DNA of 64,000 bases from Thiobacillus sp. Lineage in GTDB: Bacteria > Pseudomonadota > Gammaproteobacteria > Burkholderiales > Thiobacillaceae. The position numbers and the translations under genes were made by a program. The notes beneath the pieces are model-generated. The model searched no databases. It was not told the DNA's origin and worked only from the letters and a program-made list of their open reading frames with translations. The stretch spans positions 124,001 to 188,000 of the forward strand of contig JAIBEI010000050.1 of NCBI GenBank assembly GCA_019459055.1, given 5' to 3'. Shown here one piece after another: positions 8,530-20,911 of this stretch. Numbering within the stretch: the stretch's first letter is position 1; each line of letters starts with the position of its first letter.

Positions 8530-9254
8530 GGGGATAGGTAAAGTTGGTGTTCGTAAATATAGTCGAGCACGGCGTCGGGCAGCAGATAACGGGCGCTGCC
8601 GTGCCGTGCCAGGGTGTCGCGGATGGCGGTTGCCGAAATATCCAGCGGCGTCGTCTGCCGCAACAGCACCGAGCCAGCCGGGCCGGAGACCGGACCGTCG
8701 GTTGGCTGCCGTTGCGAAACTTCCTTTTTCAAAATCTCCGGCATGGCATCGGACTGCAGCGGCCGCGCGCCGGGACGCGCGGCCACCGCAATATGCGCCA
8801 GCCCGAACAGCTGCCGCCATTCGTGCCAGCTGGGCAAACCGAAAAATGCATCCCCCCCCAGCAGCAGCCACAGCGGCTGCTCAAAACCCAGTTCGGCGCG
8901 CAAGGCCGCCAGCGTGTCGACCGTGTAGCTCGGGCGCGGGCTCTCCACTTCGCGCGCATCCAGCACGAAGCGCGGATTGCCGGCAATCGCGCGGCGCACC
9001 ATCTCCAGCCGATGGCCGGCGGCGGTGCGCGGTGTGCCACGGTGCGGCGGCTGCCCGGCGGGGATGAACCGCACCTGCTCCAGGCCAAGCCCTTCGGCCA
9101 TTTCCTCGGCCAGCCGCAGATGGCCGAAATGGATGGGGTCGAAGGTGCCGCCCATCACGCCGATGGCGTGGTGGGGGTGAGGGGTGTCCGCAAGGGATAC
9201 CGTCCCAGGCGCTGACCGCGCCAGTGACATAAGGGGTGAGGGGTGAGGGTTCAT
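8526..9254 (-). CDS. nadD: Nicotinate-nucleotide adenylyltransferase
   Basis: Makes deamido-NAD from nicotinate mononucleotide and ATP in the cytoplasm. The nucleotidyltransferase signature GGTFDPIHFGH and the C-terminal ISATAIRDTL are intact. The start is unclear: from the ATG at 9254 the protein is 242 residues, with about 30 extra N-terminal residues rich in Pro/His that come from 7-base GTGAGGG repeats. Starts close to the VMGGTFDP segment (a GTG or ATG near 9160) would give the usual family length. It is coupled to rsfS downstream. Confidence 0.92.
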   Translation of the reverse strand: MNPHPSPLMSLARSAPGTVSLADTPHPHHAIGVMGGTFDPIHFGHLRLAEEMAEGLGLEQVRFIPAGQPPHRGTPRTAAGHRLEMVRRAIAGNPRFVLDAREVESPRPSYTVDTLAALRAELGFEQPLWLLLGGDAFFGLPSWHEWRQLFGLAHIAVAARPGARPLQSDAMPEILKKEVSQRQPTDGPVSGPAGSVLLRQTTPLDISATAIRDTLARHGSARYLLPDAVLDYIYEHQLYLSP

Positions 9255-9291
9255 GCGCCCACCCTCACCCCTATCGTCTCACGCCTCACCG
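9171..9291. repeat. GTGAGGG-type 7-base repeats around the nadD start
   Basis: Units of GGGGTGA occur at 9175-9186 and 9233-9250. Their complement (CCCTCACCCC, CACGCCTCAC) lies at 9260-9291, so the block can fold back on itself. The first two tracts are translated if nadD starts at 9254. Confidence 0.6.
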
Positions 9292-9297
9292 TTCTGC

Positions 9298-10578
9298 TCA
9301 TCCGCGCACGTGGCCATCCCCCAGCACCACCCATTTCTGGCTGGTCAGCCCTTCCAGGCCGACCGGGCCACGGGCGTGGATCTTGTCGGTGGAGATGCCG
9401 ATCTCGGCGCCGAGACCGTATTCGAAACCATCGGCGAAGCGGGTCGATGCGTTGACCACCACGCTGGCCGAATCGACCTCGCGCAGGAAGCGGCGCGCGC
9501 GGCCGTAATCCTCGGTGACGATGGCGTCGGTGTGCTGCGAGCCGTGGGTGTTGATGTGGGTCATCGCGGCGTCGAGGTCGTCGACCACCTTGACCGCGAT
9601 GATGGGGCCGAGATATTCCTCGGTCCAGTCGGCTTCGACCGCGGCTTTCAATTTGTCCGCCGCGATGCCGACGCCCTGCATGATCGCCAGCGCTTCCGGG
9701 CAGGCGCGCATCTCGACGCCCTTGCCGGCGAGCATGCGGCCGATCTCGGGCAGCGCGACGGCGGCAATGCCGCGCGCCACCAGCAGCGACTCGGTGGTGT
9801 TGCAGGTGCCGTAGCGCTGGGTCTTGGCGTTTTCGACGATCTTCACCGCCTTGGCGAGGTCGGCACGGTCGTCGACGTAGACGTGGCAGTTGCCGTGCAG
9901 GTGCTTGATCACCGGCACCCGCGCCTCGCCGGTGATGCGCTCGATCAGCCCCTTGCCGCCGCGCGGCACGATGACGTCGACGTAGTCCTTCATGGTGATG
10001 AGTTCGCCCACCGCGGCGCGGTCGGTGGTCTCGATCACCTGCACCACGGTTGCGGGCAGCCCGGCGGCTTCCAGCCCTTCGCGCACACAGGCGGCGATCG
10101 CCTGGTTGGAGTGCAGCGCCTCGGAGCCGCCGCGCAGGATCGCCGCGTTGCCGGATTTCAGACACAGCCCGGCGGCGTCCGCCGTCACGTTGGGGCGCGC
10201 TTCGTAAATGATGCCGATGACGCCGAGCGGCACCCGCATCTTGCCGACCTGGATGCCGGAGGGCCGGTACTTGAGGCCGTCGATTTCGCCGACCGGGTCG
10301 GGCAGCGCTGCGATCTGCTCCAGGCCTTCGGCCATGCCGGCCACCGCTTTTTCGTTAATCTGCAGGCGGTCGAGCAGCGCAGCGTCGAGCCCGCCGGCGC
10401 GCGCCTGCTCCATGTCGCGCGCGTTCGCCTCCAGCAGTTTGGCGGCATCGCGCCGGATCGCCGCGGCCATCGCCAGCAGGGCGCGATTCTTCTGATTGGT
10501 GTCGGCGCGGGCAATCGCACGCGAGGCTTCGCGCGCCTGCCGGCCGACCGTCTGCATGTAAGTTTTAACGTCCATCAT
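9298..10578 (-). CDS. proA: Gamma-glutamyl phosphate reductase
   Basis: Second step of proline synthesis: NADPH-dependent reduction of glutamyl-5-phosphate to the semialdehyde. Translation starts at one of two adjacent ATGs (10578 or 10575) after a GGAAAAAG ribosome-binding site; the longer upstream frame is the shadow of holA. The protein is about 426 residues. The catalytic Cys is in [12 protein letters not shown], and the aldehyde-dehydrogenase-fold motifs [11 protein letters not shown] and [12 protein letters not shown] are present. The start overlaps the holA stop (ATGA). Confidence 0.95.
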   Translation of the reverse strand: MMDVKTYMQTVGRQAREASRAIARADTNQKNRALLAMAAAIRRDAAKLLEANARDMEQARAGGLDAALLDRLQINEKAVAGMAEGLEQIAALPDPVGEIDGLKYRPSGIQVGKMRVPLGVIGIIYEARPNVTADAAGLCLKSGNAAILRGGSEALHSNQAIAACVREGLEAAGLPATVVQVIETTDRAAVGELITMKDYVDVIVPRGGKGLIERITGEARVPVIKHLHGNCHVYVDDRADLAKAVKIVENAKTQRYGTCNTTESLLVARGIAAVALPEIGRMLAGKGVEMRACPEALAIMQGVGIAADKLKAAVEADWTEEYLGPIIAVKVVDDLDAAMTHINTHGSQHTDAIVTEDYGRARRFLREVDSASVVVNASTRFADGFEYGLGAEIGISTDKIHARGPVGLEGLTSQKWVVLGDGHVRG

Positions 10579-11650
10579 CTTTTTCCATTGCCTACCGGTT
10601 GAGCCAGATTCATGCCCACACGCAACAGCGTGTCCCAGGGATCGCCCACCCGCTCCAGCCCCTTGGCCTGGCGGTCGATCAGCGCCAGATCGGCCAGCGC
10701 AGTTTCGATCTGCGCCAGCCCCAGGCGCTTCACTGCCCGCTCGATCTGCGGCGCGCGCTGCTTGTCGCGCCCCCACAGCGTCCGCGTCAGGCCGGACAAG
10801 CTTTCACCCTGTGTCACCGCCAATTTTAGCCTGAGCAGCAGGCCCACCGCCGACGTCACCTGCCACAGGATCGCCGGCACGGCCTCGCCCGCATCCCTGA
10901 GATCGGTCACGATCTGCGCAAAGCGCGCGCTGTCGCCCGCATACAGCGCATCCGCGAGGGCGTCGGCTTCCAGCCGGCTGACGTCGACCACGGCATGCTC
11001 GACGTCGGTCAGCGTCACCGCCCTAAAGGACTCCGATCCACTAGGCGCTAAAGCGCCTGTGGAATCGTATGCCCCCGGCGGCAGCAGCAGCGCGAGCTTG
11101 TCGATTTCCTGCTGCGCCGCCAGCAGATTGCCCTCGACCTGGTCGGCCAGAAATTCCAGCGCGGCGCGGTCGGCGCGCAGCCCCTGCCTGGCGAGGCGGC
11201 GGTCGATCCAGGCGGGCAGCTGGGCGCGTTCGATCGGCCGCGCCTCGACCACCACGCCGGCGGCCGCCAGCGTGGTGAACCAGCGGCTTTTCATGGCTTT
11301 CCAGTCCAGACCCGGCAGGCTGATCAGAGTGAGCGTGTCGGCCGGAAGCCTGGCGGCATAGGCCTCCAGCGCCTTGGCGCCATCGATGCCGGGCTTGCCG
11401 GAAGGGACGCGGATTTCGGTCAGGCGGCGCTCGGCGAACAGCGAGAGGTTGTCACCGCCGGCAAAAATGCTCTGCCAGTTGTAGCGCCCCTGCACGTTGT
11501 AGACGTTGCGCTCGCTGTGCCCGGCCACACGCGCCGCCGCGCGGATGGCGTCACACGCTTCCTGCGCCGCCAGCGGCTCGTCGCCGACCACCACGTAGAG
11601 CGAGGCAAGGCCACGCGCAAGCTGGTCGGGCAGACGGTCGGCCGCGATGT

Positions 11651-11654
<4 letters not shown>
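10575..11654 (-). CDS. holA: DNA polymerase III delta subunit, carrying an in-frame 17-residue insert
   Basis: Clamp-loader subunit that opens the beta sliding clamp. The 359-residue protein matches HolA throughout ([18 protein letters not shown] near the N-terminus; [19 protein letters not shown] in domain II). The start is a TTG whose last bases overlap the lptE stop (TTGA). Residues about 195-212 ([18 protein letters not shown]) are encoded by a copy of the 51-nt element. Removing the element rejoins LLPPG to [11 protein letters not shown], the expected HolA sequence, so the insert lies at the junction between the second and third domains and presumably leaves the protein functional. Confidence 0.93.
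11020..11072 (-). repeat. 51-nt palindromic element, copy inside holA
   Basis: Full-length copy read on the minus strand. Its hairpin tip is GGCGC-TTTA-GCGCC, different from the TGGGC/GCCCA and CGTGC/GCACG tips of other copies but still fully paired. It is translated as [18 protein letters not shown]. Confidence 0.9.
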
Positions 11655-14763
<3,109 letters not shown>

Positions 14764-14920
14764 TCAAGGCGGCGATTATACCCGCCCGCCCGGCCGCATC
14801 GGCCGAACGCGCGCGATGAGCCACGCCATCTGGCGTCTGTTGCACGGGGCATTTATCATCCCCGGACGCCCCCCCAAACGTGCCCGGCCGGTTTGCTTTC
14901 ATCCCCCACAGGAGTCCCTC

Positions 14921-15412
14921 ATGAAAACGCTGCTTCCGCTTGCCCTGCTTGCCGCCTCCCTGCCTGCCATGGCCGCCCAGCCCGACGTGCTGCCGGTCAG
15001 GCAGATCGGACTGGAACTGGCGCGCGACATCGCCATGGCCGCGATCGAGGCCTGCCGCCAGGACGGCTACAACGTTGCCGCCGTGGTGCTTGACCGCGCC
15101 GGCAACCTCCAGGTGGCGTTGCGCGACACCCTGGCGGCGCGCCACACTCTGGAAATCGCCGAGCGCAAGGCCGGCATGAGCATCATGTCCGGCAGCGGCT
15201 CCGGCGAATTCCGCGCCGCCCGCGGCGACATCCGCCCCGAGCTCAACCACATCGACGGCCTCATCGTCATGGACGGCGCGTTGCCGATCCGCGCCGCCGG
15301 CAGCCTGATCGGCGCCGTCGGAGTATCGGGCGCGCCAGGCGGCGAAAAAGACGCTGCCTGCGCCACAGCTGCGCTGAAAAAAGTCGAGGAAAGGCTGGAG
15401 TTCGCCCTGTAG
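14921..15412 (+). CDS. Secreted GlcG/HbpS-family (DUF336) protein
   Basis: 163 residues starting at an ATG preceded by AGGAG. A Sec signal peptide (MKTLLPLALLAASLPAMAA) is cleaved near residue 19, so the protein is exported to the periplasm. The rest is one GlcG/HbpS domain (ARDIAMAAIEACRQDGYNVAAV...), ending in the typical GSLIGAVGVSGAPGG...DAACA. Family members bind heme or small ligands; no specific ligand can be given. It precedes phosphoribulokinase but the 214-base gap with repeats argues against a tight operon. Confidence 0.8.
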   Translation: MKTLLPLALLAASLPAMAAQPDVLPVRQIGLELARDIAMAAIEACRQDGYNVAAVVLDRAGNLQVALRDTLAARHTLEIAERKAGMSIMSGSGSGEFRAARGDIRPELNHIDGLIVMDGALPIRAAGSLIGAVGVSGAPGGEKDAACATAALKKVEERLEFAL

Positions 15413-15482
15413 GACCGGCCAGCCGGGCTTTCGCACGCGGGTGACAAGCCCTGCCCCGCGCGGGGAGTGCGTGGTTGTTGGC

Positions 15483-15535
15483 GCATACGACTCCACATGG
15501 GCTTCAGCCCATAGTGGATCGGAGTCCTTTAGGGC
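15483..15535 (+). repeat. 51-nt palindromic element, copy upstream of phosphoribulokinase
   Basis: Differs from copy 1 at two or three positions only (GACTCC for GATTCC, GGAGTCC for GAAATCC) and has the same tip TGGGC-TTCA-GCCCA. It lies 91 bases before the prk start codon, inside the region where a prk promoter is expected. Confidence 0.9.
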
Positions 15536-15545
15536 CTCAGCGCCC

Positions 15546-15575
15546 TACTACCACGGCCTGCCCCTTGCGGGTAAA
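15546..15575 (-). repeat. Repeat family B, copy 1
   Basis: Minus strand reads ACCCGCAAGGGGCAGGC then CGTGGTAGTAG. Related copies are at 40937-40962 and 45681-45711. It lies just after the 51-nt element copy in front of prk. Confidence 0.6.
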
Positions 15576-15626
15576 ATGCGGCGTTTTCGCCCAATTTTCA
15601 CCCATCCTTCAGGGAGTCCCAACATC

Positions 15627-16514
15627 ATGTCCAAGAAGCATCCCGTCATTGCGGTCACGGGTTCGTCCGGCGCCGGCACCACCACCGTCAAGCGCGCGTT
15701 CGAGCACATCTTCTTCCGCGAAAAAATCAACGCCGCCGTGATCGAAGGCGACAGCTTCCACAGCCTGTCGCGCGTCGAATTCAAGGAAGCCGTGAAGAAA
15801 GCCGAAACCGAAGGAAACATGTCGTTCAGCCACTTCGGCCCGCAGTCCAACCGCTTCGACAAGCTGGCCGAACTGTTCGAAACCTATGGCAAAACCGGCA
15901 GCGGCAAAAAGCGCTACTACATCCACAGCGACGAAGAAGCCGCCGAGCACAACAAGCGCCTCAGCACCAGCCTCAATCCCGGTGAATTCACCCCGTGGGA
16001 AGACGTGCCGGCCGGCTCCGACGTGCTGTTTTACGAAGGCCTGCACGGCCTGGTGAAGACCGACGACGTCGACGTCTCCAAGCACGTCGACCTCGGCATC
16101 GGCGTGGTGCCCATCGTCAACCTCGAGTGGATCCAGAAAATCCACCGAGACGGCGCCGAGCGCGGCTATTCGGCCGACGTCATCGTCGACACCATCCTGC
16201 GCCGCATGCCGGACTACGTGAACTACATCACCCCGCAGTTCTCGCGCACCGACATCAACTTCCAGCGCGTCTCCACCGTCGACACCTCCAACCCCTTCAT
16301 CTCCCGCGACATCCCAACGCCGGACGAGAGCTTCATCGTGATCCGCTTCCGCGAGCCCAAGGGCGTCGACTTCCCCTACCTGCTGAACATGATCCAGAAC
16401 TCCTTCATGTCGCGCCGCAACACCATCGTGGTGCCGGGCGCCAAGATGGGCTTCGCCATGGAGTTGATCCTGGCACCGATCATCCAGGACATGATCGCCG
16501 GCAAGGGCAAGTAA
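15627..16514 (+). CDS. prk: Phosphoribulokinase
   Basis: Calvin-cycle enzyme that phosphorylates ribulose-5-phosphate to ribulose-1,5-bisphosphate, the RuBisCO substrate. It is 295 residues from the ATG at 15627, with AGGGAG 11 bases upstream; the longer open frame upstream is repeat DNA. The P-loop is GSSGAGTTTVKRAF, and EGDSFHSLSR and the FYEGLHGL catalytic region are typical of the proteobacterial octameric class I enzyme. It indicates CO2 fixation. RuBisCO and cbbR are not in the window. A strong hairpin terminator follows 21 bases after the stop. Confidence 0.95.
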   Translation: MSKKHPVIAVTGSSGAGTTTVKRAFEHIFFREKINAAVIEGDSFHSLSRVEFKEAVKKAETEGNMSFSHFGPQSNRFDKLAELFETYGKTGSGKKRYYIHSDEEAAEHNKRLSTSLNPGEFTPWEDVPAGSDVLFYEGLHGLVKTDDVDVSKHVDLGIGVVPIVNLEWIQKIHRDGAERGYSADVIVDTILRRMPDYVNYITPQFSRTDINFQRVSTVDTSNPFISRDIPTPDESFIVIRFREPKGVDFPYLLNMIQNSFMSRRNTIVVPGAKMGFAMELILAPIIQDMIAGKGK

Positions 16515-16535
16515 GAAAGAAGGTTTGCCTGAATG

Positions 16536-16566
16536 AAAAACGGAGCCTGCGGGCTCCGTTTTTGTT
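16536..16566. terminator. Bidirectional rho-independent terminator after prk
   Basis: Stem CGGAGCC / GGCTCCG (16541-16547 with 16552-16558), loop TGCG, flanked by AAAAA before and TTTTT after. It can stop prk transcription on the plus strand and the OmpA-lipoprotein transcript on the minus strand. Confidence 0.92.
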
Positions 16567-16591
16567 TTGCGTATGCCTGAACAAGCGATCG

Positions 16592-17257
16592 TCAGCGTGC
16601 GGGCTCTGCCACAAAAATCTCGACGCGGCGGTTTTTCGCACGGCCGTCTATCGTGTTGTTGTCAGCGATCGGTTCGCGCGAACCGCGACCATCGATGGCG
16701 ATGCGGTTTGTCGCCACCCCGCGCGCAACGAGGTAATCGCGCGTCGAGGCGGCGCGATTGACCGAAAGCGGGTTATTGATCGCATCCGTGCCGGTGCTGT
16801 CTGTGTGGCCGATGATAGTCACCATCGTCACCGGGTTTTGATTCAGGGTGGTGGCGAAGCGATCGAGGATCGGACGCAGGTTCGATTTGATTTCATAGCG
16901 GTTGGTGTCAAACGAAACATCGCTCGGGATGTCCAGCTTGAGCTGGTTGTCGGCGGTCTGACTCACGCTCACGCCGGTTCCCTCGGTGGCCTGCTCCATC
17001 TCGGCCTTCTGTTTCTCCATGTGCTTCGACCACATGTAGCCACCACCCGCACCCACTGCCGCGCCGATCGCCGCGCCGGTCGCGGCGCTTTTGCCCTTGT
17101 TGCCGCCGGCTGTCGCGGCGCCAATTACCGCTCCGGCAACTGCGCCAATCCCCGCGCCTGTGCCGGTGGTTTTTTGCGTTTCGGACATATTGGCGCAACC
17201 GGAAATACCGCTGAGGCCAAATGCCACGGCACTAAGAGAAGCAATGATTCTTTTCAT
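16592..17257 (-). CDS. OmpA-family lipoprotein with a glycine zipper
   Basis: 221 residues. The signal peptide ends in a lipobox (SGISGC, Cys 21). Residues about 30-75 form a glycine-zipper segment (GTGAGIGAVAGAVIGAA, TGAAIGAAVGAGGG). Residues about 105-218 are an OmpA C-terminal peptidoglycan-binding domain (SFDTNRYEIKSNLRPIL, GHTDSTG, NPLSVNRAASTRDYLV, NRRVEIFV). Its layout resembles YiaD of E. coli. It likely anchors the outer membrane to peptidoglycan. Monocistronic. Confidence 0.88.
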   Translation of the reverse strand: MKRIIASLSAVAFGLSGISGCANMSETQKTTGTGAGIGAVAGAVIGAATAGGNKGKSAATGAAIGAAVGAGGGYMWSKHMEKQKAEMEQATEGTGVSVSQTADNQLKLDIPSDVSFDTNRYEIKSNLRPILDRFATTLNQNPVTMVTIIGHTDSTGTDAINNPLSVNRAASTRDYLVARGVATNRIAIDGRGSREPIADNNTIDGRAKNRRVEIFVAEPAR

Positions 17258-17408
17258 TCGATGACTCCAATTTCTTTAAAAAATTTCGTTGTAGGTACGC
17301 GTGCAAAGCCTCTGCGTCTGCCTTGTCCGAACAGTCCAAGTATGCACCAATTTCACGACCGACCGCTTACCGGGAAACAATCGTGTCCGGCCCCATACCT
17401 ACTCACGC

Positions 17409-19778
17409 TCACCAGACCGCGGGATAACGCGTGCGCACGAATGCCTCGAATTCGTCGGCCGGCTTCGGCTTGCTGAAGTAATAGCCCTGCACTTCGTCGC
17501 ACCCATGCTCGCGCAGGAACGCCAGCTGCGCTTCGGTCTCGACGCCCTCTGCAATGGTCTTCAGGCCCAGGCCTTTCGCCAGGCTGATGATGGCGACGAC
17601 GATGGCCCGGTCCTCCGAATCTTCGCCGATGTCGCGCACAAAGGACTGGTCGATCTTGAGCTTGTAAACCTTGAAACGCTTCAGATAGCTCAGCGACGAA
17701 TAGCCGGTGCCGAAATCGTCGATCGCCAGGCGGATGCCGCACGCGTGCAGGCGATCTATCACCGCGATGGCCGCGGGCGCATCCTCCATGGCCACCCCTT
17801 CGGTCAGTTCCAGTTCCAGATGCTGCGGTGCCAGCTGTTCTTCTTCGAGAATCTGCGTGACCAGCTCCGGCAAGTGCGGGTGACGGAACTGGACGGCAGA
17901 CAGGTTCACCGCCATCACCATCGGCGCGAGGCCGGCTTCCATCCACGCTTTCATCTGCCGTACCGCACTGCGCAGCACCCATTCCCCGATTTGCAGGATC
18001 TGGCCATTTTCTTCGGCGATCGGGATGAAGTCGGCCGGTGCAATCAAGCCCAGCTCGGGATGCTGCCAGCGCACCAGCGCTTCCACGCCGACGATGCGCC
18101 CGTCGCGCAGCGAGATTTGCGGCTGATAGTGCATCAGCAACTGCTTGCGCTCCAGCGCGCGGCGCAGGTCGTTTTCCATGTGCAGGTTGTGGGCCGAACG
18201 CGCCTGCATTTCCGCGGTGAAAAAGCGGTAGGTATTGCGGCCGTCGTGCTTGGCACGATACATGGCGGCGTCCGCGTATTGGGACAATACTTCAAAATCC
18301 CCGCCGTCGCTGGGATACAGGGCGATGCCGATGGACAGCGTCGCGGTCAACTCGAAACCCTCGATCTGATACGGTTGCGCGACGGCTTCCAGCAACTTCC
18401 CGGCCACATGCGCCGCGCCGTCGGCATTGGTGCCGGGCAGGATCAGAACGAACTCATCCCCGCCCTGGCGCGAAACGGTGTCGATTTCGCGCACGACAGC
18501 TTTCAGGCGGGCTGCGACCGCAATCAGCAAGGCGTCGCCGATACAGTGTCCCAGTGTGTCGTTGACGTTCTTGAAATGATCGAGGTCGACGAACATGACG
18601 ACCAGCTGGGTATGGTGGCGCCGGGCGGCACTCAGTGCATGGCTGACGCGATCGCTGAGCAAGGCCCGGTTCGGCAACCCTGTGAGCGGATCGAAATGCG
18701 CCAGCCGCTGAATGTGCGCCTGGGCAGCCTTGTGCTGGGTGATATCGGCGAACGTCGCGATCGCACCCACCACCACGCCATCGGCAACGATGGGGTTTGA
18801 CCAGTACTCGACCGGTATTGCCGTGCCGTCTTTGCGCCAGAACACCTCGTCGGTCACATTGATTGACTGATTGGACAGATAGGCGCGATACATTTTGCAT
18901 TCGTTTTCCGGATAGTGGCTGCCATCGACATAAGAATGGTGAATGAGCGCATGGGAATTCTTGCCCAGCACCTCGTTTTCATCCTGATAGCCCATTAGTC
19001 TCAGGAAGGTCCGGTTGACGAAGGTGAAATTGCCCTCAAAATCGACCCCGTAGACTGCTTCAGCCATCGAATCGAGCAGCAGTTGCAGGCGCTCGCGTGA
19101 GTCACGCAAGGCCTGCTCCGCCCGTTTTCGCTCGGTGATGTCCTCGCCCGAAGCGAGCACGCCGCTGATCCTGTCCGTCTCGTCCCGCAAGACCGCGTTA
19201 TGCCATGCCACCTCGCGTTCCTCGCCGCCGCAGGTCAATATTGCATTTTCCATGTATTCGACAAGGGGAATCTCGCCCGCCAGCATCTGGATGATCGACG
19301 CCCGGACCCCGTTTCGCATGCGTTCGGGCAGGAAATGCTCGACCCAGTCTTTTCCCAGAATATCCGCCTCGGCTGCACCCAGCATTTCGCAGCCCTTGCG
19401 ATTGACGAGTTGCACCCGCCCTTCCGCATTGATTGCAATCAGCATCACGCCGGCGACATTCAGGTATTGCTGCGCCTGCTGCCGGGATTGCAGAAACGCC
19501 TGCTCCGCCTGGGCGCGTTTGGTGATGTCGCGGGAGATGCCAAGTACCCCGGTGGGCCTGCCTTCGCCATCCAGCATGGGCGTCTTGATCGTCTCGAACA
19601 ATCTCCGACTGCCATCCTCGACGAAAGTCAGCCATTCCTCGTTGATGATGGGGTTGCCGGACAGCATTGCCTGGCGATCGTGCTCGCGAAAGAAGTCGGC
19701 CTGCGCGCGATCGACAAAATCGTAATCGCTCTTGCCGACGATTGCGGCCTCTCTGGCGCCGAAAAAGCGCTCAAACAT
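17409..19778 (-). CDS. C-terminal part of a frameshifted sensor: PAS x3-4, GGDEF, EAL
   Basis: Cyclic-di-GMP turnover protein fragment, 789 residues from the first Met, although the open frame reaches back to about 19876. It holds at least three PAS domains with PAC motifs, then a GGDEF domain with an intact SRQGGDEFVLIL and an EAL domain with intact GVEALVRWQHPE, LELTEG and DDFGTGYSSLSYLKRF. Both synthase and phosphodiesterase active sites therefore look functional. Upstream, the sensing domain and membrane segments lie in another frame (19853-20782). The two join smoothly if one base (T in GAATTACTC) is restored near 19875, so they are parts of one gene of about 1,120 codons. Confidence 0.88.
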   Translation of the reverse strand: MFERFFGAREAAIVGKSDYDFVDRAQADFFREHDRQAMLSGNPIINEEWLTFVEDGSRRLFETIKTPMLDGEGRPTGVLGISRDITKRAQAEQAFLQSRQQAQQYLNVAGVMLIAINAEGRVQLVNRKGCEMLGAAEADILGKDWVEHFLPERMRNGVRASIIQMLAGEIPLVEYMENAILTCGGEEREVAWHNAVLRDETDRISGVLASGEDITERKRAEQALRDSRERLQLLLDSMAEAVYGVDFEGNFTFVNRTFLRLMGYQDENEVLGKNSHALIHHSYVDGSHYPENECKMYRAYLSNQSINVTDEVFWRKDGTAIPVEYWSNPIVADGVVVGAIATFADITQHKAAQAHIQRLAHFDPLTGLPNRALLSDRVSHALSAARRHHTQLVVMFVDLDHFKNVNDTLGHCIGDALLIAVAARLKAVVREIDTVSRQGGDEFVLILPGTNADGAAHVAGKLLEAVAQPYQIEGFELTATLSIGIALYPSDGGDFEVLSQYADAAMYRAKHDGRNTYRFFTAEMQARSAHNLHMENDLRRALERKQLLMHYQPQISLRDGRIVGVEALVRWQHPELGLIAPADFIPIAEENGQILQIGEWVLRSAVRQMKAWMEAGLAPMVMAVNLSAVQFRHPHLPELVTQILEEEQLAPQHLELELTEGVAMEDAPAAIAVIDRLHACGIRLAIDDFGTGYSSLSYLKRFKVYKLKIDQSFVRDIGEDSEDRAIVVAIISLAKGLGLKTIAEGVETEAQLAFLREHGCDEVQGYYFSKPKPADEFEAFVRTRYPAVW

Positions 19779-19852
19779 CGGATTGCAGCTGAGATAGACC
19801 CCGTCCGTATTCTTCAGCCAGACCAGATCGGGAAGCGCATCGAGCGTGGCTT

Positions 19853-20782
19853 TCAGATTGTGCTGGGCATCGAGTATTCGGCAGTGCGCTGGGCAACCCT
19901 CGCTTCGAGCAAGTGTTTACTCGCTTTCATCTCGACGAACAGCTTTGCCAGATAACCCAGCATCAGGCTGAAAAGCAGCCCCAGCGCCAGCTTGAACGAG
20001 AGTCCGAGCGGATCGGCCCAGCCCTTGACCGGGGCGAGACTCAGTGTCCAGCTTGCATTGGGTTCTTGCAGGGCTTGATTCATCGGTTCGATCAGGAGCG
20101 CGGGTGAGGAGCGGGCAATGACCTGTTTTTTTTCGCTGTCCGGGTGGATACGCCAGAGTTCATAGGCCAGGCCTTGCTCGTCCAGACGGGACATATGGGC
20201 CAAATTCAGGCCCTCGGGCAGGCGTATGGCCACCAGGGCGAAGCCCCAGAAAAAGGGCTTGCCCTGGCTGTCGTCGAGAAACACCGGCAAGCGTCCGATC
20301 ACTCCCATCCCACCCTGCGCCAGTTCCAGCGGGCCAGCCAGCGTGAGCTTGCCGCTGTCGCGGGCGTGAAGGGATTCCTTGCGTTGTGTCGGGGCGGTCA
20401 ACAGGTCCAGGCCGATGACCGCCTCGTTGCCGGACATCGGCATGACGTGCCGGACAACCCCGCCAGGCGCCAGCGCCAAGTGGGAGACGCCGGGGTAAAA
20501 CGGCAACATGGCGCCGGCAATCGCTTCAAATTGGGGGACGCTGCCGTTGCCCTGCCGCACCAGCGCTGCCAGGGCATGCGCTGCATACATCACATGCTGG
20601 AGGCTGCGTTCGACCTCATGGGCATGGTAGCCGGCCACCCGGGCAACGTGCTCGCGCTCGTGTTGGCGGGCATGCTGGTCCAGCTGCCAGACAAGCAATC
20701 CCGACAGGATGGCAGCAACCAGAAAAACGAGCCACCCCACCATCAGCGGAACGATTGGGTTACGGGTGTTTGATGCTGCCAT
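19853..20782 (-). CDS. N-terminal part of the frameshifted sensor: membrane anchor and periplasmic CHASE-like domain
   Basis: 309 residues. A transmembrane helix at about 11-32 (VGWLVFLVAAILSGLLVW) is followed by a periplasmic CHASE-type sensor region (HEVERSLQHVMYAAHALAALV... FWGFALVAIRLP) and a second helix at about 263-283. The frame then runs into ARVAQRTAE and ends prematurely with YSMPSTI. In the neighbouring frame the sequence continues as LDAQHNLKATLDALPDLVWLKN, a PAS-domain start, so a single-base loss at 19874-19877 breaks the gene. This may be a true mutation or a sequencing error. Confidence 0.85.
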   Translation of the reverse strand: MAASNTRNPIVPLMVGWLVFLVAAILSGLLVWQLDQHARQHEREHVARVAGYHAHEVERSLQHVMYAAHALAALVRQGNGSVPQFEAIAGAMLPFYPGVSHLALAPGGVVRHVMPMSGNEAVIGLDLLTAPTQRKESLHARDSGKLTLAGPLELAQGGMGVIGRLPVFLDDSQGKPFFWGFALVAIRLPEGLNLAHMSRLDEQGLAYELWRIHPDSEKKQVIARSSPALLIEPMNQALQEPNASWTLSLAPVKGWADPLGLSFKLALGLLFSLMLGYLAKLFVEMKASKHLLEARVAQRTAEYSMPSTI

Positions 20783-20911
20783 TGCGTGTACCGGTTGTCG
20801 CAGGATGGCGGGACGAATAGGCTGCCGCTTTGTTTTCGCGAGAGAGAGACTCCGTCAGATCCCTAAGGCGAATATAGTTCGTTTTGCCGGTGGGTGTTGG
20901 CCTGTGCCGGG

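Noticed and set aside
15441-15626. An extended N-terminus for phosphoribulokinase
   Set aside because: The upstream codons are repeat DNA, and the ATG at 15627 has a good AGGGAG site and matches the family start.
20783-20911. A cyclic-di-GMP riboswitch before the GGDEF/EAL gene
   Set aside because: No GEMM-like core or tetraloop-receptor pattern could be recognised in the 129-base gap.
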